DNA of 64,000 nucleotides from Neorhizobium sp. UBA7851. GTDB lineage: Bacteria > Pseudomonadota > Alphaproteobacteria > Rhizobiales > Rhizobiaceae. The position numbers were made by a program, and so were the translations under genes. This document shows positions 1 through 9,236 of this stretch, in pieces (the first letter of the stretch is position 1; each line of letters begins with the position of its first letter). The notes under the pieces were generated by a model, which was not told the origin of the DNA, searched no databases, and saw only the letters and a list, made by a program, of their open reading frames with translations. The stretch covers positions 654-64,653 of the forward strand of contig DLSX01000130.1 of the NCBI GenBank assembly GCA_002500765.1, in the 5' to 3' direction.

Positions 1-22
1 CCGGCAGGCGGATGAGGGGCAA
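1..22. repeat. End of a RIME/REP-like palindromic element, cut by the window edge
   Basis: The first 17 bases, CCGGCAGGCGGATGAGG, are the exact reverse complement of 53960-53976, the left end of the palindromic element at 53955-54092. The similarity continues to about base 22 with one mismatch. This is probably the terminal part of another copy in opposite orientation, ending about 40 bp before tldD. Only one end is visible, so its length is unknown. Confidence 0.6.
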
Positions 23-62
23 CACCTTGCGCAAACGCCAATCGCCAGCGGAGCACTAAAGC

Positions 63-1478
63 ATGAACACCGATCTCTTGAGCCTGTTCGACACAGACGA
101 GGCGAAGCTGCGGGCGATCGTCGCCAAGGCGCTTGCCAGTGCCGATGACGGCGAGCTTTTCGTCGAACATGCGCAGGCGGAATCGCTGACCTTCGATAAT
201 GGCCGCCTGAAGGGCGGGTCGTTCAACACCGACCAGGGTTTTGGCCTACGCTCGGTGGCGGGCGAGGCCGTCGGTTACGCCCATGCGGGCGACCTCAGCG
301 CCGCAGCGCTTGAGCGTGCCTCGGATGCCGTTCGCGCGGTGACGGCTGGTTACTCCGGCTCCTATGCCGCAGCGCCGCAGCGGACCAACAAGAAATATTA
401 CGGCGACGAGAACCCGATCGGCTCCCCGAGCTTCGAGGCCAAGGCCAAGCTTTTGACCGATATCGACGCCTATCTGCGCAACAAGGACGACAAGGTCCGC
501 CAAGTGACCGCAACGATTTCCGCCAGCTGGCAGGTCGTCGATATCCTGCGTGCAGATGGGCACCGGGTGCAGGACATCCGCCCGATGACACGCATCAACA
601 TTTCCGTCGTCGTCGGCAGTGGTGACCGGCAGGAATCCGGCTCCTTTGGCACCGGCGGCCGTATTGGCTTCGGCGATTTCGTTGCCGAGGGCAACTGGCA
701 GGTCGGTGCCGACGAGGCGCTGCGTCAGGCGCTAGTCAATCTCGAAGCGATCGAGGCACCGGCCGGCACGATGGACGTGGTGCTCTCTTCCGGTTGGCCG
801 GGCGTGATGCTGCACGAGGCGGTCGGTCACGGGCTGGAAGGCGATTTCAACCGCAAGAAAACCTCGGCATTCGCGGGTCTGCTCGGCGAAATGGTTGCCG
901 CTCCCGGCGTCACCGTCGTTGACGACGGCACGATCGACAATCGCCGCGGTTCGATCACCATCGACGACGAAGGCACGCCTTCGGCCTACAACGTGTTGAT
1001 CGAAAACGGAAAACTCGTCGGCTATATGCAGGACCGGCAGAACGCCCGGCTGATGGGCATGAAGCCGACTGGCAACGGTCGCCGGCAGGGTTATTCGTCC
1101 GTGCCGATGCCGCGGATGACCAATACCTACATGCTCGGTGGCGATAAAACGCCGGAAGAGATCATCGCGTCGGTTAAGAAAGGCGTCTATGCCGTTTCCT
1201 TCGGCGGCGGTCAGGTGGATATCACGTCCGGCAAGTTCGTGTTCGGCTGCACCGAGGCTTACCTGATCGAAAACGGCAAGGTTGGTCCGGCGATCAAGGG
1301 CGCCATGCTGATCGGCAATGGGCCGGATGCGATGAAGCGCGTTTCGATGGTCGGTAACGACATGAAGCTAGACACCGGCATCGGCAATTGCGGTAAGGCC
1401 GGCCAGTGGGTGCCGGTCGGCGTCGGCCAGCCGCATCTGAGAATGGATCAGGTCACAGTCGGCGGCACGAAGGCTTAA
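63..1478 (+). CDS. tldD: Metalloprotease TldD
   Basis: The 471-residue protein has the full length usual for TldD, the catalytic partner of TldE/PmbA in a zinc protease that degrades unfolded peptides and processes peptide natural products and antitoxins in the cytoplasm. The zinc motif HEAVGHGLEGD is present near residue 250 (the HExxxH pattern of the family), and the glycine-rich C-terminal half is intact. The ATG at 63 follows a purine-rich stretch (ACTAAAGC) with no strong Shine-Dalgarno. The partner gene tldE is not in the window. An acetyltransferase gene follows after 7 bp and may be cotranscribed. Confidence 0.95.
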   Translation: MNTDLLSLFDTDEAKLRAIVAKALASADDGELFVEHAQAESLTFDNGRLKGGSFNTDQGFGLRSVAGEAVGYAHAGDLSAAALERASDAVRAVTAGYSGSYAAAPQRTNKKYYGDENPIGSPSFEAKAKLLTDIDAYLRNKDDKVRQVTATISASWQVVDILRADGHRVQDIRPMTRINISVVVGSGDRQESGSFGTGGRIGFGDFVAEGNWQVGADEALRQALVNLEAIEAPAGTMDVVLSSGWPGVMLHEAVGHGLEGDFNRKKTSAFAGLLGEMVAAPGVTVVDDGTIDNRRGSITIDDEGTPSAYNVLIENGKLVGYMQDRQNARLMGMKPTGNGRRQGYSSVPMPRMTNTYMLGGDKTPEEIIASVKKGVYAVSFGGGQVDITSGKFVFGCTEAYLIENGKVGPAIKGAMLIGNGPDAMKRVSMVGNDMKLDTGIGNCGKAGQWVPVGVGQPHLRMDQVTVGGTKA

Positions 1479-1485
1479 AACGGCA

Positions 1486-1974
1486 ATGGGCGATATCGTC
1501 ATCCGCTCTTTTAAACCCGGCGACGGACGGGGCGTGATCAGCGTCATCCTGCCGATCCAGCGCGAGGAGTTCAGCGTTGCGATCACCGCTGAAGACCAGC
1601 CGGATCTCGCAGCCATTCCCACCTTCTATCAGTCGGGCAAGGGCGGGTTCTGGGTCGCCGAGAAGGATGGCGAGGTCGTCGGCACGATTTCGCTGAAAGA
1701 TATCGGCAATGACGAGGCCGCGCTGCGCAAGATGTTCGTCGCGGCCAAGGTGCGCGGCAAGGAATTCGGCGTCGCGGCACGGTTGTTGGATGTGCTGATG
1801 GCTCACGCATCACAAGCCGGGCTGAAGGCAATATTTCTTGGCACAACCGACAAGTTTCTCGCAGCGCACCGGTTCTATGAAAAGAACGGGTTTGCCGAGG
1901 TTGCTGCAGAAGATTTGCCGGAGAGCTTCCCGCGAATGGCGGTGGATACGAAGTTTTATAGACGGGCAGTGTGA
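1486..1974 (+). CDS. GNAT family N-acetyltransferase
   Basis: This 162-residue protein has the GNAT fold pattern. A central strand segment (FWVAEKDGEVVGTISL) is followed by the acetyl-CoA loop region (KMFVAAKVRGKEFGVAARLL) and a C-terminal segment with FYEKNGF, typical of the last helix-strand unit. Such enzymes move an acetyl group from acetyl-CoA to an amine. The substrate cannot be told from sequence. It lies 7 bp after tldD on the same strand, which suggests cotranscription rather than a shared function. Confidence 0.85.
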   Translation: MGDIVIRSFKPGDGRGVISVILPIQREEFSVAITAEDQPDLAAIPTFYQSGKGGFWVAEKDGEVVGTISLKDIGNDEAALRKMFVAAKVRGKEFGVAARLLDVLMAHASQAGLKAIFLGTTDKFLAAHRFYEKNGFAEVAAEDLPESFPRMAVDTKFYRRAV

Positions 1975-2395
1975 CGGCTCAGTCTTCCAAGTTGCACACT
2001 AGGCCCGCCGCGATATGCTCGCAAGATGATTACATCTCGGTGTCCCGTTTATCTATTTCGAAGCGCGGGGTTCGCTCCCGCAGGCGACACTGTGGTGTGC
2101 ATCGCACCTGCCGACTGTGTCATCGCCGTTTACGGCGGTGGAGGATCGTTTGACACGGATGGTCTTTCTTCGGCTTTCGGCGGAGCCGTTGTTTTTGGAA
2201 ATGACGAAACGGGGCAACGTTTCCTGGGCGTTTGGGGCAATCGTTACGCGGCTCGCTTTCGTAACGACTTGCGCCGGAACATGCAGATTTTCGTTTGCAA
2301 AGAGGCTCCCAACGCTCGACGGATTATGTGGCGAGCAGCCGATAAGCGCCCCAAAAAACCGGCACACATAAAGCTGGCGACGGAGGATGACAGCG
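1975..2395. other. 421-bp gene-poor gap
   Basis: Short open frames occur on both strands, but none has a credible ribosome binding site, a recognisable domain or the codon pattern of the neighbouring genes. I see no tRNA, riboswitch or strong terminator. It presumably holds the promoter of the gene at 2396 and may be decayed coding DNA. Confidence 0.4.
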
Positions 2396-3022
2396 ATGCC
2401 TCTTGAGATATTCACACTGAAATTCCTGTCGCCGGCGACGGGATGCTCGAGCCATGAAATGCGCTTCGAAACAGAGCCGGCGGCCATCGCCGCCATCCTT
2501 GACACCGACATCGCTGATCTGACGACACATCAGTTCTATCTGGATGAGGACGAGCTCGCCGCGCTTGCCTCTGTGACCGATCTCCCGCTGCCCGGTTGGG
2601 ACGGCGAGGTCATGCTGACGCGACCACACCGGATTGACCAGGCACCCTATATTGTCCACACCAATTTCGAACTGCCGCTGATGCTGGATGGGCGAAAGCC
2701 GTTCGCCATTCTCGACGGTGAAGAGGGTTTCGACGGATTTGAGGCAATGCGCGGTTTATTCAGACCGCATGTCGAGAACGGCAGCATCCTTGAGCGGGTC
2801 AGAAGAACGCGCGGCGAAGGCCCAACATTCCTCATCATCTATTACGCCTTGCCTGGCGAGGAATGGCGGTTCGACGCCTACGATGAGCTGACGAACGGTC
2901 CGCGACCGTGGACGGAAGAGATGGAACGGCAGCAGGGCCATCTGCTCGGTTATACCGAAGAGGAATGTGACTGGTGGATCACCAACGACTTTCGCCGTCC
3001 TTTCCCGGTCACGGCTTCTTGA
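2396..3022 (+). CDS. Hypothetical protein, function unknown
   Basis: I do not recognise this 208-residue soluble, acidic protein. It has no signal peptide or membrane segment. It is rich in Trp and Glu/Asp, with a C-terminal WTEEMERQQGHLLGYTEEECDWW stretch broken by charged residues. I chose the ATG at 2396 because GGAGG at 2382-2386 sits 9 nt upstream. The in-frame ATG at 2387 is directly next to that site, so it is less likely. It stands alone between a gene-poor gap and the TauE-type gene. Confidence 0.6.
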   Translation: MPLEIFTLKFLSPATGCSSHEMRFETEPAAIAAILDTDIADLTTHQFYLDEDELAALASVTDLPLPGWDGEVMLTRPHRIDQAPYIVHTNFELPLMLDGRKPFAILDGEEGFDGFEAMRGLFRPHVENGSILERVRRTRGEGPTFLIIYYALPGEEWRFDAYDELTNGPRPWTEEMERQQGHLLGYTEEECDWWITNDFRRPFPVTAS

Positions 3023-3085
3023 CAGATCACACGAAACCGCCGCAGGTGAGCGCACTTTTCTCATATCGCAGACTGCCGCGCTCCA

Positions 3086-3877
3086 ATGACATCCGCCGAT
3101 CCGCTTTCCGCTTTCCTGGCAACATGGCTTCCCGGTCATTCCTTAGGTGAACTTGCCTTCGTCTTTTTCGCAGCCATGATCGCAGGTCTTGCCCGCGGCT
3201 TTTCGGGGTTTGGCGGGGCGTTGATCTTTGTACCGCTCGCCGGTGCGGCAACAAGTCCGCAGATGGCATCGGGACTGCTTCTGGTGATCGACGGGATCAT
3301 GACGCTTGGCATGCTACCGGAAGGATGGCGCCGAGCGAACCGGCGTGATGTCTTTACCATGCTCGTCGGCGCCGTGGTCGGCGTGCCGGCAGGTGCGGCG
3401 GCGCTTTCGCTGTTGCCATCGATAACACTGCGCTGGATCATCTCTCTCGTCGTGCTCTGTCTGCTGATTTTCCTGATCTCGGGCTGGCGTTATCATGGCC
3501 GGCCGAAAGCCTGGCTGACGGTTGGAGTCGGCGCAATTGCCGGGCTTTTCGGCGGCGCGGCGCAGATGTCCGGCCCTCCTGTCGTCGCTTATTGGCTCGG
3601 CGGGGCGATCGAGCGCAATGTCGTGCGCGCCAATCTCGTTCTCTATTTCGCGCTGGCGAGCGTGCTTTCGGCCACCTCCTATATTGTCGGCGGCATCCTG
3701 ACGCTCGAAGTGCTGCTGATCGCGCTGATTGCCGGGCCAGGTTACGGGATCGGACTTTCCTTCGGCTCGCGGATGTTCGGGATTGCCAGCGAGAGCACGT
3801 TCCGGCGCATCTGTTTCGTGCTGATCGGTGCGGCTGCCATCATCGGATTGCCGCTACTCGATGGCCTGCGCCCCTAG
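3086..3877 (+). CDS. TauE/SafE family sulfite/anion exporter
   Basis: This 263-residue inner-membrane protein has about eight hydrophobic helices. The first repeat contains GLARGFSGFGGALIFVPL and the second contains AGLFGGAAQMSGPPVVAYWLGG, the paired glycine-rich motifs of the TauE/SafE/DUF81 family. Relatives export sulfite, sulfoacetate or other organic anions, and the substrate here is unknown. It is a single gene, followed 77 bp later by a polysaccharide deacetylase gene that could be read through from it. Confidence 0.85.
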   Translation: MTSADPLSAFLATWLPGHSLGELAFVFFAAMIAGLARGFSGFGGALIFVPLAGAATSPQMASGLLLVIDGIMTLGMLPEGWRRANRRDVFTMLVGAVVGVPAGAAALSLLPSITLRWIISLVVLCLLIFLISGWRYHGRPKAWLTVGVGAIAGLFGGAAQMSGPPVVAYWLGGAIERNVVRANLVLYFALASVLSATSYIVGGILTLEVLLIALIAGPGYGIGLSFGSRMFGIASESTFRRICFVLIGAAAIIGLPLLDGLRP

Positions 3878-3954
3878 AGATCCTGTCATTCAGCAAGACT
3901 TAACCGGTCAGGGACTAGCCTTCGGCATCCGCGGCTGGGACGATCCGAGATACG

Positions 3955-5007
3955 ATGAAGGACAAGGCAAAGGCGATCTGGCGTCGCAACGTCAAGCGCT
4001 GGCTGATCGGCGCCGGGCTGGAGGCTTCGGCGCTCGCGAACAGTGCTGGTTTGATGAAAGCCGCACGCGGTTCAGGCGTCATCTTTACGCTGCATCACGT
4101 CAGGCCAGAAACGCCATCGGTGGCCGGCCCCAACCGCCATCTCGAAATTACGCCGGAATTCCTCGATCTGGCCATCGCTCAGCTGAAAGTCCTAGGCTAC
4201 GATTTCATCGCGCTGTCGGATGTGCCGGCACGACTGCAATCACCATCGGCCAGGCCATTCGCGGCCTTTACCCTCGATGATGGATACCGCAACAACGCGG
4301 AGCATGCGCTGCCCGTCTTCGCCCGCCATGGCGTGCCTTTCACCGTCTTCATTGCGCAGGGGCTGGCTGAACATCGGCAACCTCTCTGGTGGGAGATCAT
4401 GGGCCGGCTGTTGCGTGAAAATGATCGTATAAGCTTCGATTTCGGTGACGGCTCTGAAACACTGGATCTCAGGACATCCGTAAAGCAGCTGGACACGTTC
4501 TTCCGTTTCGCCAGCTATGTCTGGTCTCGCGAGGAGACAGACGCTGTCGGCCGACTCTGCGGTTTGGCGGCACGATACGGCATCGATCCGCTCGCCATCA
4601 CACGCGAACTGATTATGGGGCCACAGGAACTCAAGGATTTCGCCGCCAACCCGCTCGTTTCTCTCGGCGCCCATACAGTGACGCATCGCAAGCTTTGCCG
4701 AATCACTGCCGAAGAGACCGCTAGCGAAATGCGCAAATCGGCCGATTGGCTCGCCGATCTTACCGGCACGCGGCCGACAGCGATTGCCTATCCCTATGGA
4801 AGCCGAGACGCAGTGGGGCCAAGAGAATTCCGAACGGCCCGCGATCTCGGTTTTGTGATCGGGCTTACAACACAACCGGGGATGCTGACCGGGGCCGACC
4901 TGGCTCGGCCGACCGCCCTCCCCCGTGTCTCGCTTAACGGCTATTATCAGCAGGCCCGCTACGTCAGAGCACTCGCCTCCGGAATTCCCTTCGCGCTCAA
5001 GCGTTAG
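3955..5007 (+). CDS. Polysaccharide deacetylase family protein (NodB homology domain)
   Basis: This 350-residue protein carries a carbohydrate esterase family 4 domain. The metal-binding Asp pair lies in FTLDDGYRNNAEHALPVF near residue 105, and the HxxxH metal motif in LGAHTVTHRKL near residue 240. Both catalytic motifs are intact, so it is probably an active deacetylase of N- or O-acetylated cell-envelope polysaccharide. There is no clear signal peptide. The basic N-terminus may bind the membrane, or the enzyme may act on lipid-linked intermediates in the cytoplasm. It is not the nodulation gene nodB, since no nod genes are nearby. Confidence 0.85.
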   Translation: MKDKAKAIWRRNVKRWLIGAGLEASALANSAGLMKAARGSGVIFTLHHVRPETPSVAGPNRHLEITPEFLDLAIAQLKVLGYDFIALSDVPARLQSPSARPFAAFTLDDGYRNNAEHALPVFARHGVPFTVFIAQGLAEHRQPLWWEIMGRLLRENDRISFDFGDGSETLDLRTSVKQLDTFFRFASYVWSREETDAVGRLCGLAARYGIDPLAITRELIMGPQELKDFAANPLVSLGAHTVTHRKLCRITAEETASEMRKSADWLADLTGTRPTAIAYPYGSRDAVGPREFRTARDLGFVIGLTTQPGMLTGADLARPTALPRVSLNGYYQQARYVRALASGIPFALKR

Positions 5008-5068
5008 TGCATTGGTTTAAAGCAATTCACGACGCAAAACCTGCTCCCATTTTTGCTGGAATTGCTGA

Positions 5069-5689
5069 TCAGGGATACATGCGGACCTTGTTCCAGTTTC
5101 CTGCCGGATCCTCGCGACGGAACTCGACCCGGTCATGCAGGCGGAACTGACGGTCGTGCCAGAATTCGATCGATGTCGGGCGAATGCGGAAACCGGACCA
5201 GTAGGACGGGCGCGGAATCTCGCCGATCGCGTAACGCGCCGCATATTCGGCGACCGATTTCTCCAACGCGAAACGCCCTTCGAGCGGACGCGACTGTTTC
5301 GATGCCCAGGCGCCGATTCGGCTGCCGCGCGGGCGCGACGCATAATAGGCGTTGGCTTCTTCGTCGCTGACGATCTCTACCGGTCCACGGATGCGCACCT
5401 GGCGGCGAAGCGATTTCCAATGAAAGCACATGGCGGCTTTCTTCTGGCCGAGGATTTCCTGCCCCTTCTGGCTTTCGAAATTCGTGTAGAAAACGAATCC
5501 GTGCTCATCGAAGCCTTTCAACAGCACCATTCGTACGTTAGGCAGACCGTGCTCATCAACCGTTGCAACCGCAACGGCGTTTGGATCGTTAGGCTCGGAA
5601 CCTTCGGCATCCTTCAACCAACGGGCGAAAAGAGCAAAGGGTTCAGATTCTTCGGTGAAGTCACCGGTTGTTAACTCACTTCCAGACAT
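5069..5689 (-). CDS. pdxH: Pyridoxamine 5'-phosphate oxidase
   Basis: The 206-residue protein matches the family length. It oxidises pyridoxamine or pyridoxine 5'-phosphate to pyridoxal 5'-phosphate using FMN and oxygen, the last step of vitamin B6 synthesis and salvage. Visible signatures are the N-terminal ALATVDEHG-type strand ([20 protein letters not shown]), the FMN-binding [13 protein letters not shown] region, and the C-terminal [14 protein letters not shown] motif with its basic phosphate-binding residues. It is transcribed away from the lipoprotein gene at 5781, an arrangement I associate with rhizobial genomes. Confidence 0.95.
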   Translation of the reverse strand: MSGSELTTGDFTEESEPFALFARWLKDAEGSEPNDPNAVAVATVDEHGLPNVRMVLLKGFDEHGFVFYTNFESQKGQEILGQKKAAMCFHWKSLRRQVRIRGPVEIVSDEEANAYYASRPRGSRIGAWASKQSRPLEGRFALEKSVAEYAARYAIGEIPRPSYWSGFRIRPTSIEFWHDRQFRLHDRVEFRREDPAGNWNKVRMYP

Positions 5690-5780
5690 ATTGACTTAAA
5701 TGCTCCCAATCTGCTCGAACATGCCCGAGACGAAGCGCCGGACAGGATATTAGGTGTCAGTGATAGCAAAGTGGACCGAA

Positions 5781-6212
5781 ATGACAAAGTGCTGGAGCCG
5801 CAAAGGCGGCGCTGCAATTTGCCTCGCCACGCTGACGCTGTCGCTTGCGGGATGCACCAGTAGCCTCGATCTTTTCGGGGGATCGAGCAAGGTCGATCGA
5901 TCGCTTGCCACCGGAACCGTTGCGGGCAAGCCGCAATCCGAGACAAGCCTTTCCGATGAAGCAACGGTGCGCAATGCCGTTACCTCCGCCGATCTTGTCA
6001 AGATTGGGAACACTCCTCTTCCCTGGGCAAATGCCGCGACCGGCAGCGCCGGCGTCGTTTCGGTTATCCAGGAAGACAATGCCCAAGGCCGCATATGCCG
6101 CGCCTTCAAGACAACCCGTCATTCCTACGAGGGTATCGCGGTTTTTGCCGGCCAGACCTGCATGACCGGAAGCGGCGACTGGATGCTGACCGCCTTCGAT
6201 AGACAAGGCTGA
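5781..6212 (+). CDS. RT0821/Lpp0805-type surface lipoprotein
   Basis: The 143-residue product starts with a short basic segment, a hydrophobic stretch and the lipobox LAGC, so the mature protein should be anchored by a lipid at that Cys. The C-terminal part (QGRICRAFKTTRHSYEGIAVFAG, then a second Cys in GQTCMTGSG) resembles the RT0821/Lpp0805 surface protein family, whose function is unknown. I took the ATG at 5781. A GTG nine codons upstream at 5754, preceded by AGGA, is an alternative. It is divergent from pdxH. Confidence 0.7.
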   Translation: MTKCWSRKGGAAICLATLTLSLAGCTSSLDLFGGSSKVDRSLATGTVAGKPQSETSLSDEATVRNAVTSADLVKIGNTPLPWANAATGSAGVVSVIQEDNAQGRICRAFKTTRHSYEGIAVFAGQTCMTGSGDWMLTAFDRQG

Positions 6213-6461
6213 ATCAAATCGCCGCATCGCGCGGAGTTGTTTCCAAACCCTACACCGCATTAACCCTTCCTTCACCACGCCTCAGTGGTCGCATCGCATT
6301 GTAACCACTGATTCAGGACTGCGCTTTTACTCTCCTGCTCAGAGAAAATCGGAGCAGCGAGCAGCGCATGATGGCCCTGTGTTGCCCGTGTTTAAGTGTA
6401 TTATCGGCGGGGTCGCGATTATGCCGGATCCGCTGTCAGAAGCGTAACCGGTGGTCTCACA

Positions 6462-7637
6462 ATGCGTGATCCCTATTCCATCCTCGGCGTCAGACGGAAC
6501 GCCGATGCAGACGAAATCAAGGCGGCCTGGCGGACCAAGGCCAAGACGATTCATCCTGACCACAATCGCGACGACCCGAGCGCAACGGACCGGTTTGCCG
6601 AAGTGGGCCAGGCCTATGAACTATTGAAGGATCCGGAGCGACGCCGCCGTTATGACCGTGCAGCCGACATGCACCAGACGATCATGCAGCAGCGTGATGC
6701 CGCCGAACGCGCCAAGGCTGCACGTGCCAACGCGGAAAAGGTGATGGAGGAACTGGCAAGGGCCCAGGCTGCCCGCGCCCAATCCGAAGCTGTCAAGGCC
6801 AACACTACCAAGGCCGAAGCTGCCAAAGCGGACCCGAAGGACGACACCGCCAAAGCGAAAGCCCAAACCGCAGGAACGAGCCAAGCCAAACCGCAGACAG
6901 GCAAGAAGCCGAGCGAAAGCCCGGAAGAAACCATCGAGCGCATTTTCGGCGGCGGTCCTGAGGCACGGGAGCGTGCCAAGGAACATTCAGATAGTCCTAC
7001 CGAGCCGACAACCGGCGAAACTGGTACTAAGGATGCTCCAGCGCCGGAGGTTCGCTCCCCGCTGCCGATGATGGCGGTGGATCTCATCGCCAATCTCGTC
7101 AAGCGCATCCGCGGCACGACGCCTACGCCTGAGAAAGCCCCGGACCTTTTGGTAGAGGCAAGGGTTACTGTGGCTGATTTCCTCGCCCTGAAGCCGGTGA
7201 CGGTCAAGCTTTCCGACGACCGGGAAGTTCGTGTGCCGATAGAACGTGGCACCACCGATGGCCACCAGGTTCGCGTTGCTGGTCAGGGCCTCAAGCTGCC
7301 CGGCATGAAACAGGGCGATCTCGTGGTAACGCTGAAGGCGGCTCGCGAAGACAACTATATCGTCAGGGATTTCAACCTGCACATCGTGTTGCCGATTTCG
7401 CTGCAGGATGCTGTACTCGGTGGCGAAGCGCAGGTGGAGACGCCTGTTGGCTTGCGGTCGATCGAAATCCCCAGTTGGTCTGGCTCGGATCGGACGATCC
7501 GGCTTGAGGGCCTTGGTCTGCATGACGCGGAGGGGCGCGGTGATCTTGTCGTCGAACTCAGAATCATCCTTCTGGAAACGCCGGATGCCAAGGTAACCGA
7601 CCTCATGCGCCTGATGCGCGACGGGCTTTATCTCTGA
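6462..7637 (+). CDS. J-domain protein, DnaJ/CbpA-like co-chaperone
   Basis: The 391-residue protein begins with a J domain (residues 1-68). The HPD tripeptide near residue 31 is intact, so it should stimulate the DnaK ATPase. A long Ala/Lys/Glu-rich low-complexity region follows (about residues 75-175), then a C-terminal DnaJ substrate-binding module (about 215-375) with VKLSDDREVRVPIERGT and GDLVVTL repeats. The zinc-finger domain of classical DnaJ is absent, which makes it CbpA-like. The ATG at 6462 begins MRDPYSILGV directly; the frame runs upstream to a GTG at 6396, but that adds non-J sequence. A strong hairpin at 7735 probably ends the transcript. Confidence 0.85.
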   Translation: MRDPYSILGVRRNADADEIKAAWRTKAKTIHPDHNRDDPSATDRFAEVGQAYELLKDPERRRRYDRAADMHQTIMQQRDAAERAKAARANAEKVMEELARAQAARAQSEAVKANTTKAEAAKADPKDDTAKAKAQTAGTSQAKPQTGKKPSESPEETIERIFGGGPEARERAKEHSDSPTEPTTGETGTKDAPAPEVRSPLPMMAVDLIANLVKRIRGTTPTPEKAPDLLVEARVTVADFLALKPVTVKLSDDREVRVPIERGTTDGHQVRVAGQGLKLPGMKQGDLVVTLKAAREDNYIVRDFNLHIVLPISLQDAVLGGEAQVETPVGLRSIEIPSWSGSDRTIRLEGLGLHDAEGRGDLVVELRIILLETPDAKVTDLMRLMRDGLYL

Positions 7638-7734
7638 GACAGACAAACGTGACAAAGGGGTGACATCATCCCCAGCCTCGCGGTCATTTCGCAGCATCTT
7701 AACAGATGATGATTTGACGCATGCTTGAACCCTG

Positions 7735-7768
7735 ATGCTGCCTATGCCATAGGCAGCATTCATTTTTT
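7735..7768 (+). terminator. Strong hairpin plus T-run between the J-protein gene and fabI
   Basis: ATGCTGCCTAT (7735-7745) pairs perfectly with ATAGGCAGCAT (7749-7759) around a 3-nt loop, and six T's follow at 7763-7768. This looks like an intrinsic terminator for the J-protein gene. It ends only 18 nt before the fabI start codon, so it would also lie in the fabI leader if the promoter is upstream. Confidence 0.7.
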
Positions 7769-7786
7769 CGTGTCAGGGATTACACA

Positions 7787-8605
7787 ATGGTTCAGGCATC
7801 CGGCCTTATGGCAGGCAAGCGCGGGCTCATCATGGGCGTTGCGAACAATCGTTCGATCGCATGGGGCATTGCCAAGGCCATCGTCGACAACGGCGGCGAA
7901 GTAGCCTTCACCTATCAGGGCGATGCGCTGAAAAAGCGGGTAGAACCGCTGGCTGCCGAACTGGGCGCCTTCATGGCTGGACACTGCGACGTCAGCGACG
8001 AAGCCACGATCGACGAAGTCTTCGCCAATATCGAGAAGCATTGGGGCAAGATCGACTTCATCGTCCATGCCATCGGCTTTTCCGACAAGGATGAGCTGAC
8101 CGGTCGCTATGTGGACACCTCGGCCGACAACTTCGCCAAGACGATGCAGATCTCGGTCTATTCGTTCACATCAGTTGCACGCCGCGCAGAAAAGCTGATG
8201 ACCGACGGCGGCTCGATGCTGACGCTGACCTATTACGGCGCGGAAAAGGTCATGCCGAATTACAACGTCATGGGCGTCGCCAAGGCAGCGCTTGAAGCGA
8301 GCGTCAAATATCTCGCCGTCGACCTCGGCCCGAAGAACATTCGCGTCAATGCGATCTCGGCCGGCCCGATCAAGACGCTTGCCGCATCCGGCATCGGCGA
8401 TTTCCGCTACATCCTGAAATGGAACGAATACAATGCGCCGCTGCGTCGTACCGTGACCATCGAGGAAGTGGGCGATGTCGGCCTCTACATGCTTTCCGAC
8501 CTCTCCCGTTCAGTCACCGGTGAAGTTCACCATGCCGATAGCGGTTATCACACGATCGGCATGAAGGCGGTCGACGCTCCGGACATTTCGGTCATCAAGG
8601 ACTAA
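7787..8605 (+). CDS. fabI: Enoyl-[acyl-carrier-protein] reductase (NADH), FabI
   Basis: The 272-residue protein is a short-chain-dehydrogenase-type enoyl-ACP reductase that performs the last reduction of each fatty acid elongation cycle. The nucleotide-binding segment (GVANNRSIAWGIAKA) is near the N-terminus, and the FabI-type Tyr-x6-Lys active site appears as YNVMGVAK near residue 160. An upstream Tyr lies in LTYYGAEK, and SAGPIKTLAASGI follows. The C-terminus is full length. The histidine phosphatase gene follows after 13 bp on the same strand. Rhizobia often carry two fabI genes; only this one is in the window. Confidence 0.93.
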   Translation: MVQASGLMAGKRGLIMGVANNRSIAWGIAKAIVDNGGEVAFTYQGDALKKRVEPLAAELGAFMAGHCDVSDEATIDEVFANIEKHWGKIDFIVHAIGFSDKDELTGRYVDTSADNFAKTMQISVYSFTSVARRAEKLMTDGGSMLTLTYYGAEKVMPNYNVMGVAKAALEASVKYLAVDLGPKNIRVNAISAGPIKTLAASGIGDFRYILKWNEYNAPLRRTVTIEEVGDVGLYMLSDLSRSVTGEVHHADSGYHTIGMKAVDAPDISVIKD

Positions 8606-8618
8606 GAGGAAGCTCGCC

Positions 8619-9236
8619 GTGCTCATCTATGTGATCCGCCACGGCCAGACGGACTGGAATGCCGAAGGCCGTCTCCAGGGGCAAAAGGACATCCCGATCA
8701 ATGCGATCGGACGTGGACAGGCGACCCGAAACGGCGAAGCACTTCGCGAACTCGTCGGTTCAGCCGACGGGTTCGATTTCGTGGCGAGCCCACTCGGGCG
8801 CACCCGGGAAACCATGGAGCGCATAAGGACAGCCATGGGGCTGGATCCTATGGATTACCGGACGGACGAGTGTCTGAAGGAGCTCTCATTCGGTGATTGG
8901 GAAGGTTTCACCACCGCCGAGATAAAGAAGACCGCTCCGGAACGGTTACGCGAACGTTCAAGAAACAAGTGGGGCTTCATTCCGCCAGGCGAAGATGCCG
9001 AGAGCTATGAAATCCTTTCCTGGCGCATCGGCGCGTGGCTTGCTTCGCTGACCGGGCCGACGATCTCCGTCAGCCATGGCGGCGTGCTGCGGTCTCTCTT
9101 CCGTATCATCGGCAATGTCGATGAGCATGAAGCCGCCAATATGCCGATCCATCAGGACCGTCTCGTCAGAATAGAAATAGACTACAGCAACGCTGGTGAC
9201 GATATGGCGGTAAAAGGCACGATCGCCTGGATTTGA
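8619..9236 (+). CDS. Histidine phosphatase family protein
   Basis: This 205-residue protein has the phosphoglycerate-mutase-like fold signature. The catalytic RHG motif is near the N-terminus (VIRHGQTDWNAEGRLQGQKD) and the second catalytic His near residue 150 (ISVSHGGVLRSLFR). It may hydrolyse a small phosphorylated metabolite; the substrate cannot be predicted. The start is a GTG at 8619 preceded by AGAGGAAG, and the gene is probably cotranscribed with fabI. Confidence 0.88.
   Translation: MLIYVIRHGQTDWNAEGRLQGQKDIPINAIGRGQATRNGEALRELVGSADGFDFVASPLGRTRETMERIRTAMGLDPMDYRTDECLKELSFGDWEGFTTAEIKKTAPERLRERSRNKWGFIPPGEDAESYEILSWRIGAWLASLTGPTISVSHGGVLRSLFRIIGNVDEHEAANMPIHQDRLVRIEIDYSNAGDDMAVKGTIAWI

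Noticed and set aside
2026..2511. Overlapping frames in the 1975-2395 gap
   Set aside because: Several frames compete on both strands, none with a ribosome site, domain or credible composition.
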